Shown piece by piece: positions 42,895-49,513 of a stretch of DNA of 64,000 nt. How positions within the stretch are numbered: position 1 is the first letter of the stretch; the number at the start of each line of letters is the position of its first letter. The stretch covers positions 9,912 to 73,911 of the forward strand of contig JACKIL010000010.1 of NCBI GenBank assembly GCA_020638525.1. The letters run 5' to 3'. The position numbers and the translations under genes were made by a program. The DNA comes from Caulobacterales bacterium. GTDB lineage: Bacteria; Pseudomonadota; Alphaproteobacteria; Caulobacterales; Parvularculaceae. The notes beneath the pieces are model-generated. The model was not told where the DNA came from. It searched no databases and saw only the letters and a list, made by a program, of their open reading frames with translations.

Positions 42895-42922
42895 GAATTT
42901 ATTTTAGCTTTAAAATAAATTC
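42895..42922. promoter_or_regulatory. Perfect AT-rich palindrome before the minus-strand operon
   Basis: A 28-bp site with exact 12-bp arms GAATTTATTTTA and TAAAATAAATTC around GCTT, between the SDR gene (start 42870) and the P450 gene (start 43013). Such long symmetric AT-rich sites are typical of MarR operators. The MarR at 41672-42136, in the operon it would control, is the likely binder. Control of the divergent P450 gene is also possible. Confidence 0.72.
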
Positions 42923-43012
42923 CGTCAAGGCCTTTTGGACGATTTGACCGCTGGCGCCGGGGCCTTGCGAGGCGTATCTTTCCCGAAAAAAGACAAGGAA
43001 GCGTGACGGGCG

Positions 43013-44257
43013 ATGAGTGCTGAAGCATCAAGATTGACGAACGACGAGGCGAGGGCGCGCGCGAAGGCTTTCGATCTTCGAAAAGCCGACAGGGCGTTCC
43101 TGGATGACCCTTATCCAATGTACTCGCTGTTGCGAGAGCATGACCCCGTTCATCGGGATTCGGGCGGAAGTGTTTTTCTTACTCGCTATGACGATGTGGC
43201 TGGCGTTTATCGCGACAAACGTTTCAGCTCTGACAAAAAAATCGAGTTCAAACCGAAGTTTGGCGATTCGCCGCTCTATCTGCATCACACAACCAGCCTC
43301 GTCTTCAACGACCCGCCGCTGCACACGCGCGTGCGTAAGCATTTGGCGCCGGCGTTCACGCCGCGCGCATTGTCTGTGATGGAGCCGCGCTTCGAAGAAA
43401 TGGTCGATCGCATGCTCGACGCAGCGCTTGCGCGGGGCGGCATGGATATCGTCACCGAATACGCTGCGGGTCTGCCGGTGCAGATAATCGGCGACATGCT
43501 GGGCGTTCCGACTTCGGAGCGGGGGCCCTTGCGCGACTGGTCTCTCGCCATTCTTGGCGCGCTTGAGCCTGCGCCGAGCAAAGACGCGCTCGATTGGGGC
43601 AACCGCTCCGTATCGGATTTCAGCGAGTATCTCGCTTTCCATATCGATCGTTTTCGTAAGGGAAAGCTGAAAGAAGGCGGGGAAGTGCTGGGAATGCTGC
43701 TTGCTGGTGAGGATGAAGGGGCGGACCCGCTCACTGAAGACGAGCTGATCCAGAATTGCATCTTCCTCCTCAACGCCGGCCACGAAACAACGACCAACCT
43801 TATTGGCAATGGCATTGCTGCGCTGCTCGATCATCCCGGCGAATTGCGGCGCTTGCGCGACGACCCATCGCTCATGGAATCTGCTGTCGAAGAGTTTCTG
43901 CGCTTTGAGAGTTCGAACCAGCTTGGCAATCGGCGGCTTATGGAGCGCGCGGAAATTGGCGGTGTAATGCTCGAAGAGGGAACGTTGGTAACGCTTGGAA
44001 TCGGCGCAGCAAACCGCGATCCGGCGCAATTTCCGGAGCCGGACCGGCTCGATATCGCGCGGACTCCCAATCGGCATCTCGCCTTTGGCGGCGGCGTTCA
44101 CGCCTGCGCTGGCATGACGCTCGCGCGGATGGAGGGGCGCATTGCGATCGGCAAGCTTCTTGAGCGCGCGCCTTCGTTCAAGCGCTCAGGACCCTTCGTG
44201 CGCGGCGGCCGCGCGCGCTTCCGCGGGTACTTGTCCTATCCGATCACCTTTGAATAA
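43013..44257 (+). CDS. Cytochrome P450
   Basis: A soluble bacterial P450 of 414 residues. The heme motif FGGGVHACAG places the iron ligand at Cys365. The I-helix has AGHETTTN (255-262), with the acid-Thr pair for oxygen activation, and the ExxR pair is Glu294/Arg297. It is related to CYP107/CYP1xx-type bacterial enzymes, but the family number cannot be assigned. The substrate is unknown; placement between aromatic operons suggests hydroxylation of an aromatic or indolic compound. No ferredoxin gene lies nearby. A hairpin GCGGCC-N12-GGCCGC follows the stop. Confidence 0.93.
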   Translation: MSAEASRLTNDEARARAKAFDLRKADRAFLDDPYPMYSLLREHDPVHRDSGGSVFLTRYDDVAGVYRDKRFSSDKKIEFKPKFGDSPLYLHHTTSLVFNDPPLHTRVRKHLAPAFTPRALSVMEPRFEEMVDRMLDAALARGGMDIVTEYAAGLPVQIIGDMLGVPTSERGPLRDWSLAILGALEPAPSKDALDWGNRSVSDFSEYLAFHIDRFRKGKLKEGGEVLGMLLAGEDEGADPLTEDELIQNCIFLLNAGHETTTNLIGNGIAALLDHPGELRRLRDDPSLMESAVEEFLRFESSNQLGNRRLMERAEIGGVMLEEGTLVTLGIGAANRDPAQFPEPDRLDIARTPNRHLAFGGGVHACAGMTLARMEGRIAIGKLLERAPSFKRSGPFVRGGRARFRGYLSYPITFE

Positions 44258-44386
44258 GGCGGCCTGCTGCTCATCCGGCCGCAGTCGAAATCATCTCTTC
44301 CGACCACCCTTCGGCAAAGGTGCCGCCGTTTAGGGGCTGTGGCTAACCAGCGGTCAGCCCCCCATTAGTTTCCGGCGGCCGCAATC

Positions 44387-44402
44387 TAGGACGATCGTCC
44401 TA
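44387..44402. promoter_or_regulatory. Perfect 16-bp palindrome upstream of tetR (operator copy 1)
   Basis: TAGGACGATCGTCCTA is a complete palindrome, about 128 bases before the tetR start at 44530. The same outer arms TAGGAC and GTCCTA recur at 45396-45411 before the amine dehydrogenase operon. It is the probable autoregulatory site of the TetR protein. Confidence 0.75.
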
Positions 44403-44529
44403 TATCAGGAACGGCGGCGCAACCGGCGCCTTGCTAGCCAGGCCTGAAGAGGCGCGCCGCGACGCCTTGTTGATTGGACGCCCGGTGCAAAGTAATTTTT
44501 GGAAGAGTTTGGGGAAGATATTCTCGGTC

Positions 44530-45216
44530 ATGCGCAAGCTACGGCATCAGAAACGCGACAATTCAGCGTCGAACCGCGGCCAGATGGCGGTCGTGGCTAT
44601 TCTGACCGCTGCGCGCGATGTGTTGGTCGAGGAGGGGTACCCGCGCCTCACCATGCGTAATGTCGCAACCCGCGCCGGCATCACGGTGGGCAACCTCTCC
44701 TATTATTATGCCAATAAAAGAGACCTTATGCATGACCTCGTTGAGGCTGTGCTTCAGGGGTACTTCGAAGATTTTGAGAAGATTACTGATAATCTGGAAA
44801 TTTCTCCTGAGGAGCGCTTCGAGGAGATGGTTCGGTTTATCATAGGCGATCTTGCGACGAAGGAGACGACGGGGTTCTTCCCGGCGCTCTGGGCGCTCGC
44901 CAATCACGATGCGTTCGCCGCTCAGGAGATGGCGCATATCTACCAGATGGAACGCGACTCGCTCGCAAAAGTCATTGGGCAGCTTCGCCCGGACCTCGGC
45001 AAGAAGGAACGCGACCTGCTTGCTCTCTTCATTTCGGCGTCGATGGAGGGGCATACGATGTTTGTCGGCTATCGGCGTGACAAGGCCAGCGCGATCGCCG
45101 AAGTCACCAACATAGCAGTTTATAGCTTTCTCACGCTCGTCAAGTCGATCGAGGCGCGATCTATCCGCGGACTGAAGCCGGTCGGCAAGTCGGCAGGAAA
45201 GCGTCTGGCGTCATGA
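44530..45216 (+). CDS. TetR-family regulator next to the amine dehydrogenase operon
   Basis: About 228 residues. Helix-turn-helix: AAVVAILTAARDVLVEEGYPRLTMRNVATRAGITVGNLSYYYANKRDLMHDLV-type sequence, with GNLSYYYANK as recognition helix. The C-terminal region is helical and holds LWALANHDAFAAQEMAHIY, seen in several TetR proteins with lipophilic ligands. Start choice: the frame opens at a TTG (44431), but the ATG at 44530 gives a normal N-terminal tail. Shared operators upstream of itself and of the amine dehydrogenase operon suggest it represses both until an aromatic amine or aldehyde is present. Confidence 0.87.
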   Translation: MRKLRHQKRDNSASNRGQMAVVAILTAARDVLVEEGYPRLTMRNVATRAGITVGNLSYYYANKRDLMHDLVEAVLQGYFEDFEKITDNLEISPEERFEEMVRFIIGDLATKETTGFFPALWALANHDAFAAQEMAHIYQMERDSLAKVIGQLRPDLGKKERDLLALFISASMEGHTMFVGYRRDKASAIAEVTNIAVYSFLTLVKSIEARSIRGLKPVGKSAGKRLAS

Positions 45217-45395
45217 TAACGGCGCCGCGCATTAGCATTTTCGACTTCCGGCGCGCATATCTGTCTCGCATATTCATCCGTATTCGCCCTGCTTTCGCTA
45301 GGCAGGCGGCAATTGCGCCACAGTCGAAAAAGCGCGCCGTGTGCGGCAGGTTTTCGACTTGACGGACCATACGAAGGACTGCACATTTCACGAAC

Positions 45396-45411
45396 TAGGA
45401 CATAAGTCCTA
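45396..45411. promoter_or_regulatory. Palindromic operator before the amine dehydrogenase operon (operator copy 2)
   Basis: TAGGACATAAGTCCTA has the same arms and 4-base spacer as the site at 44387-44402. It lies about 84 bases upstream of the large-subunit start. A further AAGTCCT half-site occurs at about 45424-45430. The TetR protein at 44530 is the natural binder. Confidence 0.75.
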
Positions 45412-45494
45412 ATTTTGGGTCGCAAGTCCTCATAGGAATGGACAGGCGGGCGCTTTTTGTTGAGTCCTGGCGCTGCCGTAGGAAGGAGATAGGG

Positions 45495-46712
45495 ATGGCT
45501 TTCCGACGCCGCGGGCGCTTGATGGGAATGGTTGGGGCGGCGGCCCTTTCTGGCTGGGCGCTTGCGCCGGCGATGGCCGAGCTGCCGATCGAGCCGACGC
45601 CGAATGTCTTGTCGCTGCCTTCGGATTATCCGGACAGCTGGGTCTACCTTGTCGACTCCAATTTCTTTGGGATCGAGAGCGGCAAGGTCATCATCGCAGA
45701 TGTTGGCGCTGAATCGCATCAAATGAAGGGCGAGATTGGCTACGCGCAGTTCGGGTTCTTTACGCAGGCCAAAACCCGGCCCGAAACCTATGTCGTCGAA
45801 ACGTTCTATTCGCGCGGCTCGCGTGGTCAGCGCACGGACGTTATTTCGATCTACGACAATGCAAGTCTCCTTTCGACGGGCGAAATTATTCTGGAGGGTA
45901 ACAAGCGCGCTCAAATCCTGAGCGAGCCTGGCGCGTTCCAGCTCTCGCATGACGAACGTTTCGCCTATCTTTTCTATTTCACGCCGGCCGCATCTGTGGG
46001 CGTTATCGATCTCGTTAATCGCAAGGTCGTCAACGAAATCGACATTCCTGGCTGCGCGCACGCTTATGCGTTGAAAGATTATGGTTTCGCTAGCCTGTGC
46101 GGAAACGGTTCGGTCGTGACGACGCGCCTCGATTCCAACGGCAAGCTCGTCTCGCAGACGATGAGCGAGCCCTTCAATGACATTGACGCTGATCCGATGT
46201 ATTCGCGCGGCGAAGTCATCAACGGCGTCGGTTATTTTCCGACTTATGGCGGGAGCGTGCAGCCGATCGACTTCAGCGGCGATACGGCCGTGGTTGGTAA
46301 ACTCTGGAAGCTTTCGGCTGATGAGGGCGATGCGAAAGACAGCAAACGTCTCTTCGGTCTCCTCAAGTCGAAGCCCAAAGGGTCGTGGCTTCCTTCGGGT
46401 TGGCAGCTCATGACGAGCGATGACGAGGGCCGTCTCTACGTCATCATGCGGGCGAACGCGACAATGGACGATCACGATACGGGCGGCGGTGAGGTTTGGG
46501 TTTTCAACCCTAAAACACATGAGCTCGTTCAAACGATTGAGCTCGACGCAGAGAGCTCGCTGATTGAAGTGACGCACGGCGCCGATCCTTACCTCGTGGC
46601 GCTTCGTCCGGATCAGTCAGTTGATGTCTATAAGGCGAAGACCGGTGAATGGATTCGCAATATCGGCGGCGGCATGTTGCTGACGTCGTTCAGCGCGCAG
46701 GCGGCGAATTAA
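45495..46712 (+). CDS. aauB: TTQ amine dehydrogenase, large (beta-propeller) subunit
   Basis: A 405-residue periplasmic subunit of the amine dehydrogenase heavy-chain family (mauB/aauB). A signal peptide (MAFRRRGRLMGMVGAAALSGWALAPAMA) ends before ELPIEPTPNVLSLP. The remainder shows the repeated strands of a seven-bladed propeller (FLLSHDERFAYLFYFTPAA-like units, EVWVFNPKTHELVQTIEL, VDVYKAKTGEW). It holds two copies of the small TTQ subunit in an alpha2beta2 enzyme that oxidises primary amines to aldehydes and ammonia. I name it aau rather than mau because the operon lacks mauF and mauG and carries a cytochrome gene after the small subunit. GGAAGGAG precedes ATG 45495. Confidence 0.88.
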   Translation: MAFRRRGRLMGMVGAAALSGWALAPAMAELPIEPTPNVLSLPSDYPDSWVYLVDSNFFGIESGKVIIADVGAESHQMKGEIGYAQFGFFTQAKTRPETYVVETFYSRGSRGQRTDVISIYDNASLLSTGEIILEGNKRAQILSEPGAFQLSHDERFAYLFYFTPAASVGVIDLVNRKVVNEIDIPGCAHAYALKDYGFASLCGNGSVVTTRLDSNGKLVSQTMSEPFNDIDADPMYSRGEVINGVGYFPTYGGSVQPIDFSGDTAVVGKLWKLSADEGDAKDSKRLFGLLKSKPKGSWLPSGWQLMTSDDEGRLYVIMRANATMDDHDTGGGEVWVFNPKTHELVQTIELDAESSLIEVTHGADPYLVALRPDQSVDVYKAKTGEWIRNIGGGMLLTSFSAQAAN

Positions 46713-46731
46713 GGGAGTCGAAAGGGCGGGC

Positions 46732-47259
46732 GTGACGATCGATCCGGCAATCTCTTATAGCTTCGGCATCGGGCTGGCGGCGCTGCTTGTCGCCGGTGCG
46801 GCGCATAAGCTTCGCCGTCCGTCTGCGTTCTTTGAGATTCTCTCCAACTATCGAATTGCGCCGGAGGTTCTATCGCCGGTGATCGGCGCAATTGCGATTG
46901 CGGCGGAGCTCGCGATCGCGGTCGGGCTTCTTATTCCCGCGATACGCTCGATCGCGGCGTGCGCGGGTGCGGGGCTCTTTGCAGTCTATGGCGGCGCGAT
47001 TGCATTGAATATCGCGCGCGGCCGGACGGCGATTGACTGCGGCTGTTCCTTTGGGGGTGGCAGGGAAGGGCGTTTGACGCCGTGGCTACTTGCGCGGAAC
47101 GGCGCGCTCGCCCTTGCGGCGCTCGCCGTCGCTCTGCCCGTCGGCGCGCGGGCGCTCGGTTGGGTGGATGGCGCGACCATTATCATTTTTGTCGCCGGGG
47201 CGGCCGCGCTTTACGCCGCTTTCGAAGCGCTGATGGCGCTTCCGGCCAGAGAAGCGTGA
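46732..47259 (+). CDS. aauE: Amine dehydrogenase maturation membrane protein, MauE/AauE type
   Basis: A 175-residue integral membrane protein with four or five hydrophobic segments, of the MauE/DoxX-like fold. The first loop has GAAHKLRRPSAFFEILSNYRIAP, typical of MauE. It also contains a Cys pair region (IDCGCSFGGGREG) like the redox Cys of MauE proteins. With the thioredoxin-like MauD it is needed for folding and disulphide formation of the Cys-rich small subunit. It begins with GTG, 19 bases after the large subunit. Confidence 0.87.
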   Translation: MTIDPAISYSFGIGLAALLVAGAAHKLRRPSAFFEILSNYRIAPEVLSPVIGAIAIAAELAIAVGLLIPAIRSIAACAGAGLFAVYGGAIALNIARGRTAIDCGCSFGGGREGRLTPWLLARNGALALAALAVALPVGARALGWVDGATIIIFVAGAAALYAAFEALMALPAREA

Positions 47260-47273
47260 GGGCGGAAAACTAG

Positions 47274-47900
47274 ATGGTTGCAGCGCTGATCGTTTCGCAG
47301 GTTTTGCTTGGCGTGCTCGTCATCGGGCTCGGGCTTGCCGTGCTCGCGCTTGCGCGTCAGATCGGCGTGCTGCATGAGCGCATTGCTCCTGCTGGCGCGC
47401 TCTCCGTCAATCAGCGGGTGAAGGTGGGCGATGTCGCGCCAGAAATGGCGCTGAAAGCGGTCGATGGCGCATCGGTGTCCGTGGGCGGTCCTCGCGCTCA
47501 AAGCCAGCTTCTCTTCTTCCTCTCTCCAGAATGCCCGGTTTGCAAGACGCTCCTGCCGATCCTCAAGTCAATGTCGAAGGCGGAGAAGGACTGGCTCACG
47601 CTTGTTCTCGCAAGCGACGGAGATACGGAAGAAAAACACCGCGCGTTTCGCGTCGCCGAAAAGCTCGAAGACTTTCCTTATGTCCTCTCCGAAGCGCTAG
47701 GACGCCTTTATGGCGTCGGAAAGCTTCCTTACGCCGTCCTGATCGACGAAAGTGGGAAAGTCGCTTCGATGGGTCTCATCAACAGCCGCGAGCATCTCGA
47801 TAGCCTTTTCGAGGCGAAGGATCGCGGCATCGCTTCGCTTCAGGAATTCGTCGAACGGCGTAATGCTCCGCCGCAAAGGAAACAGGGAATTGGCGCATGA
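47274..47900 (+). CDS. aauD: Amine dehydrogenase accessory thioredoxin-like protein, MauD/AauD type
   Basis: A 208-residue protein with an N-terminal membrane anchor (LIVSQVLLGVLVIGLGLAVLALARQIGVLHERIAPAG, the standard MauD start) and a periplasmic thioredoxin fold. The active site is FFLSPECPVCKTLLP, with Cys87 and Cys90. It catalyses disulphide formation or isomerisation in the small subunit, which has many disulphides. Its stop overlaps the small-subunit start (ATGA), so the helper and its client are co-translated. Confidence 0.92.
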   Translation: MVAALIVSQVLLGVLVIGLGLAVLALARQIGVLHERIAPAGALSVNQRVKVGDVAPEMALKAVDGASVSVGGPRAQSQLLFFLSPECPVCKTLLPILKSMSKAEKDWLTLVLASDGDTEEKHRAFRVAEKLEDFPYVLSEALGRLYGVGKLPYAVLIDESGKVASMGLINSREHLDSLFEAKDRGIASLQEFVERRNAPPQRKQGIGA

Positions 47901-48445
47901 AGGACTTTGATAAGCTGAGTGAAATCGCCGTGCGCGGCCTTGCGCGGTTTTCTTCTCGCCGCGGCGTTCTCGCCTCGCTCGGCGGGCTTCTCGGCGGCGG
48001 CGCGTTTTTCCCGGCCTTGCCGGTCGCGCGCGCCCAGGAAGGGTCGGGATCCGGCTATCCCGGCGTCGCCCCGCAGAGCACCGGCAATCCGGAAGATCCG
48101 GGCGATCCGGCAAGCTGCGATTACTGGCGTTATTGCGCGATTGACGGCTTCCTTTGCAGCTGCTGCGGCGGTTCGCAGAGCGCCTGCCCTCCGGGCACGG
48201 AAATGTCGCCAATCACATGGATCGGCACCTGCACCAATCCGGCCGATGGCAAGCGCTACATCATTTCGTACAATGACTGTTGCGGCAAACCGGCCTGCGG
48301 GCGGTGCCTGTGCAACCGTAATGAGGGCGAGCGTCCGATGACGCGGCCGCAGTCGAACAATGACATCAACTGGTGCCTTGGCACGTCGACCGCCGCATAC
48401 ACCTGCTCGACGGCGGTGATCATTGGTGTCGCACTGGAGCAGTAG
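47897..48445 (+). CDS. aauA: TTQ amine dehydrogenase, small (cofactor) subunit
   Basis: A 182-residue small subunit. A long leader carries a twin-Arg element (SSRRGVLASLGG) and ends near ARAQ. The mature part has the Cys-rich frame of the family: CDYWRYCAIDGFLCSCCGG, CPPGTEMSPITWIGTC, SYNDCCGKPACGRCLC, NDINWC. The two Trp that become tryptophan tryptophylquinone are Trp108 and Trp159, 51 residues apart exactly as in methylamine dehydrogenase, and the catalytic Asp is Asp127 (19 after the first Trp). TTQ formation in methylamine systems needs MauG, which is not encoded here. Confidence 0.95.
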   Translation: MKDFDKLSEIAVRGLARFSSRRGVLASLGGLLGGGAFFPALPVARAQEGSGSGYPGVAPQSTGNPEDPGDPASCDYWRYCAIDGFLCSCCGGSQSACPPGTEMSPITWIGTCTNPADGKRYIISYNDCCGKPACGRCLCNRNEGERPMTRPQSNNDINWCLGTSTAAYTCSTAVIIGVALEQ

Positions 48446-48449
48446 CGAA

Positions 48450-49013
48450 ATGAAAAGAAGCCTCTTTGTTGCATTGACCGCCCTGTTCGGCCTTTCCGCC
48501 GGCGCAGCAAACGCAGCCGGGGAGGCGGCTCCCGCCGCTGAACATGGCGGCAAAGTCTATCAACGATGCGCGGCGTGTCACTTGCCGACCGGTGCGGGCG
48601 TGCCGGGCGCATTCCCGCGTCTTGCGGGACGCATCAATCAGGCGGCGACCGGAGATGGTGGACGCGACTATCTGGTCATGGTCGTTTCCAAAGGCCTTGT
48701 CGGTGAGATCGAGATCGACGGCCGTAAATATCGCGGCGTCATGCCGGCGCAGGCCGGCCTGACGGATGAAGATATTGCGGCGGTTCTCAACTATGCGATG
48801 GCGCTGAAGACGCCAGGCGAAGCAGCGCCTGCAGCGGCCATGGAACCCGCAAAGCCCTTTACAAAAGAAGAAGTAGCGGAAATTCGCGCGCGCCATGCGG
48901 AGGCCAATCCGGGCCTCGTACATTCTTTCCGTGCTGGCGTTTTTGATGTTCCGCTTCCTGAAAAGCCGGCGGCTGACTCTGCTGTTTCGCCGTCTTCGGA
49001 AAGCAATAAATGA
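48450..49013 (+). CDS. Periplasmic monoheme cytochrome c, likely electron acceptor
   Basis: A 187-residue protein with a Sec signal (MKRSLFVALTALFGLSAGAANA) and one heme motif CAACH (Cys40, Cys43, His44). The axial Met is probably in RGVMPAQAGL. A C-terminal tail of about 60 residues is Ala/Glu-rich and may be flexible. The gene sits directly after the small subunit, where the aau cluster of Alcaligenes faecalis also has a small monoheme cytochrome gene, so it probably takes electrons from TTQ. Start ATG at 48450 is 4 bases after the small-subunit stop. Confidence 0.9.
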   Translation: MKRSLFVALTALFGLSAGAANAAGEAAPAAEHGGKVYQRCAACHLPTGAGVPGAFPRLAGRINQAATGDGGRDYLVMVVSKGLVGEIEIDGRKYRGVMPAQAGLTDEDIAAVLNYAMALKTPGEAAPAAAMEPAKPFTKEEVAEIRARHAEANPGLVHSFRAGVFDVPLPEKPAADSAVSPSSESNK

Positions 49014-49477
49014 GAGTGATTGGCGCCCTTATCGCACTGACCGCGACGGCCGCCGCAGCGGCCGTATCGGCGCCAGGCGTTGAAAATCCGCAACGCGCCC
49101 ATCTGAACTGGATGCTTCATTGTCAGGGATGCCATCGCCCAGATGCGACGGGAACCCCGCCCGGCACGCCTGCGATGGCCGGCGATGTAGCGCTCTTTCT
49201 TCAGGTCGAAGGCGGCCGGGAATACCTCACCCGGGTTCCGGGCGTCGCGAATGCGGCGCTTCCCGACGATCAGCTTGCAGAACTTCTCAACTGGACTTTG
49301 TCGACATTTGACGGCGCGCATTTGCCGGCGGACTTCACGCCCTATTCGGCCGAGGAGCTTTCCGCAGGGCGCAAGCGCCCCTTTGTCAGTGAGGCGACGC
49401 AGATCCGCGCGGCGCTCCGAGAGAAATTCCCCGTAGACGTAAAAACAGGAAACGCACAAGAGGGTAGCGGGGAATGA
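49010..49477 (+). CDS. Second small periplasmic c-type cytochrome-like protein
   Basis: A 155-residue protein with a short signal peptide (cleavage near AAAVSA) and one heme motif CQGCH (Cys38, Cys41, His42). Possible axial Met in GTPAMAGDVALF. The rest resembles small cytochromes of amine and alcohol oxidising clusters, with LLNWTLSTFDGAHLPADFTPYSAEEL. The start overlaps the previous stop by ATGA. Two cytochromes in series could pass electrons from the dehydrogenase towards the oxidase; the order is not known. Confidence 0.82.
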   Translation: MRVIGALIALTATAAAAAVSAPGVENPQRAHLNWMLHCQGCHRPDATGTPPGTPAMAGDVALFLQVEGGREYLTRVPGVANAALPDDQLAELLNWTLSTFDGAHLPADFTPYSAEELSAGRKRPFVSEATQIRAALREKFPVDVKTGNAQEGSGE

Positions 49478-49513
49478 CCTGGCATATGCAACTTCAGTAA
49501 CGGGAGGGTGACC

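Noticed and set aside
45120..46577. 485-codon minus-strand frame opposite the amine dehydrogenase large subunit
   Set aside because: Arg/His-rich with no family features; the plus strand codes for a recognisable propeller subunit with signal peptide.
45495..48445. Methylamine dehydrogenase (mau) cluster
   Set aside because: mauF, mauG and the other TTQ-biosynthesis genes are missing, and a cytochrome gene follows the small subunit as in the aau cluster; neighbours are aromatic catabolism genes. Methylamine as a substrate is not excluded.
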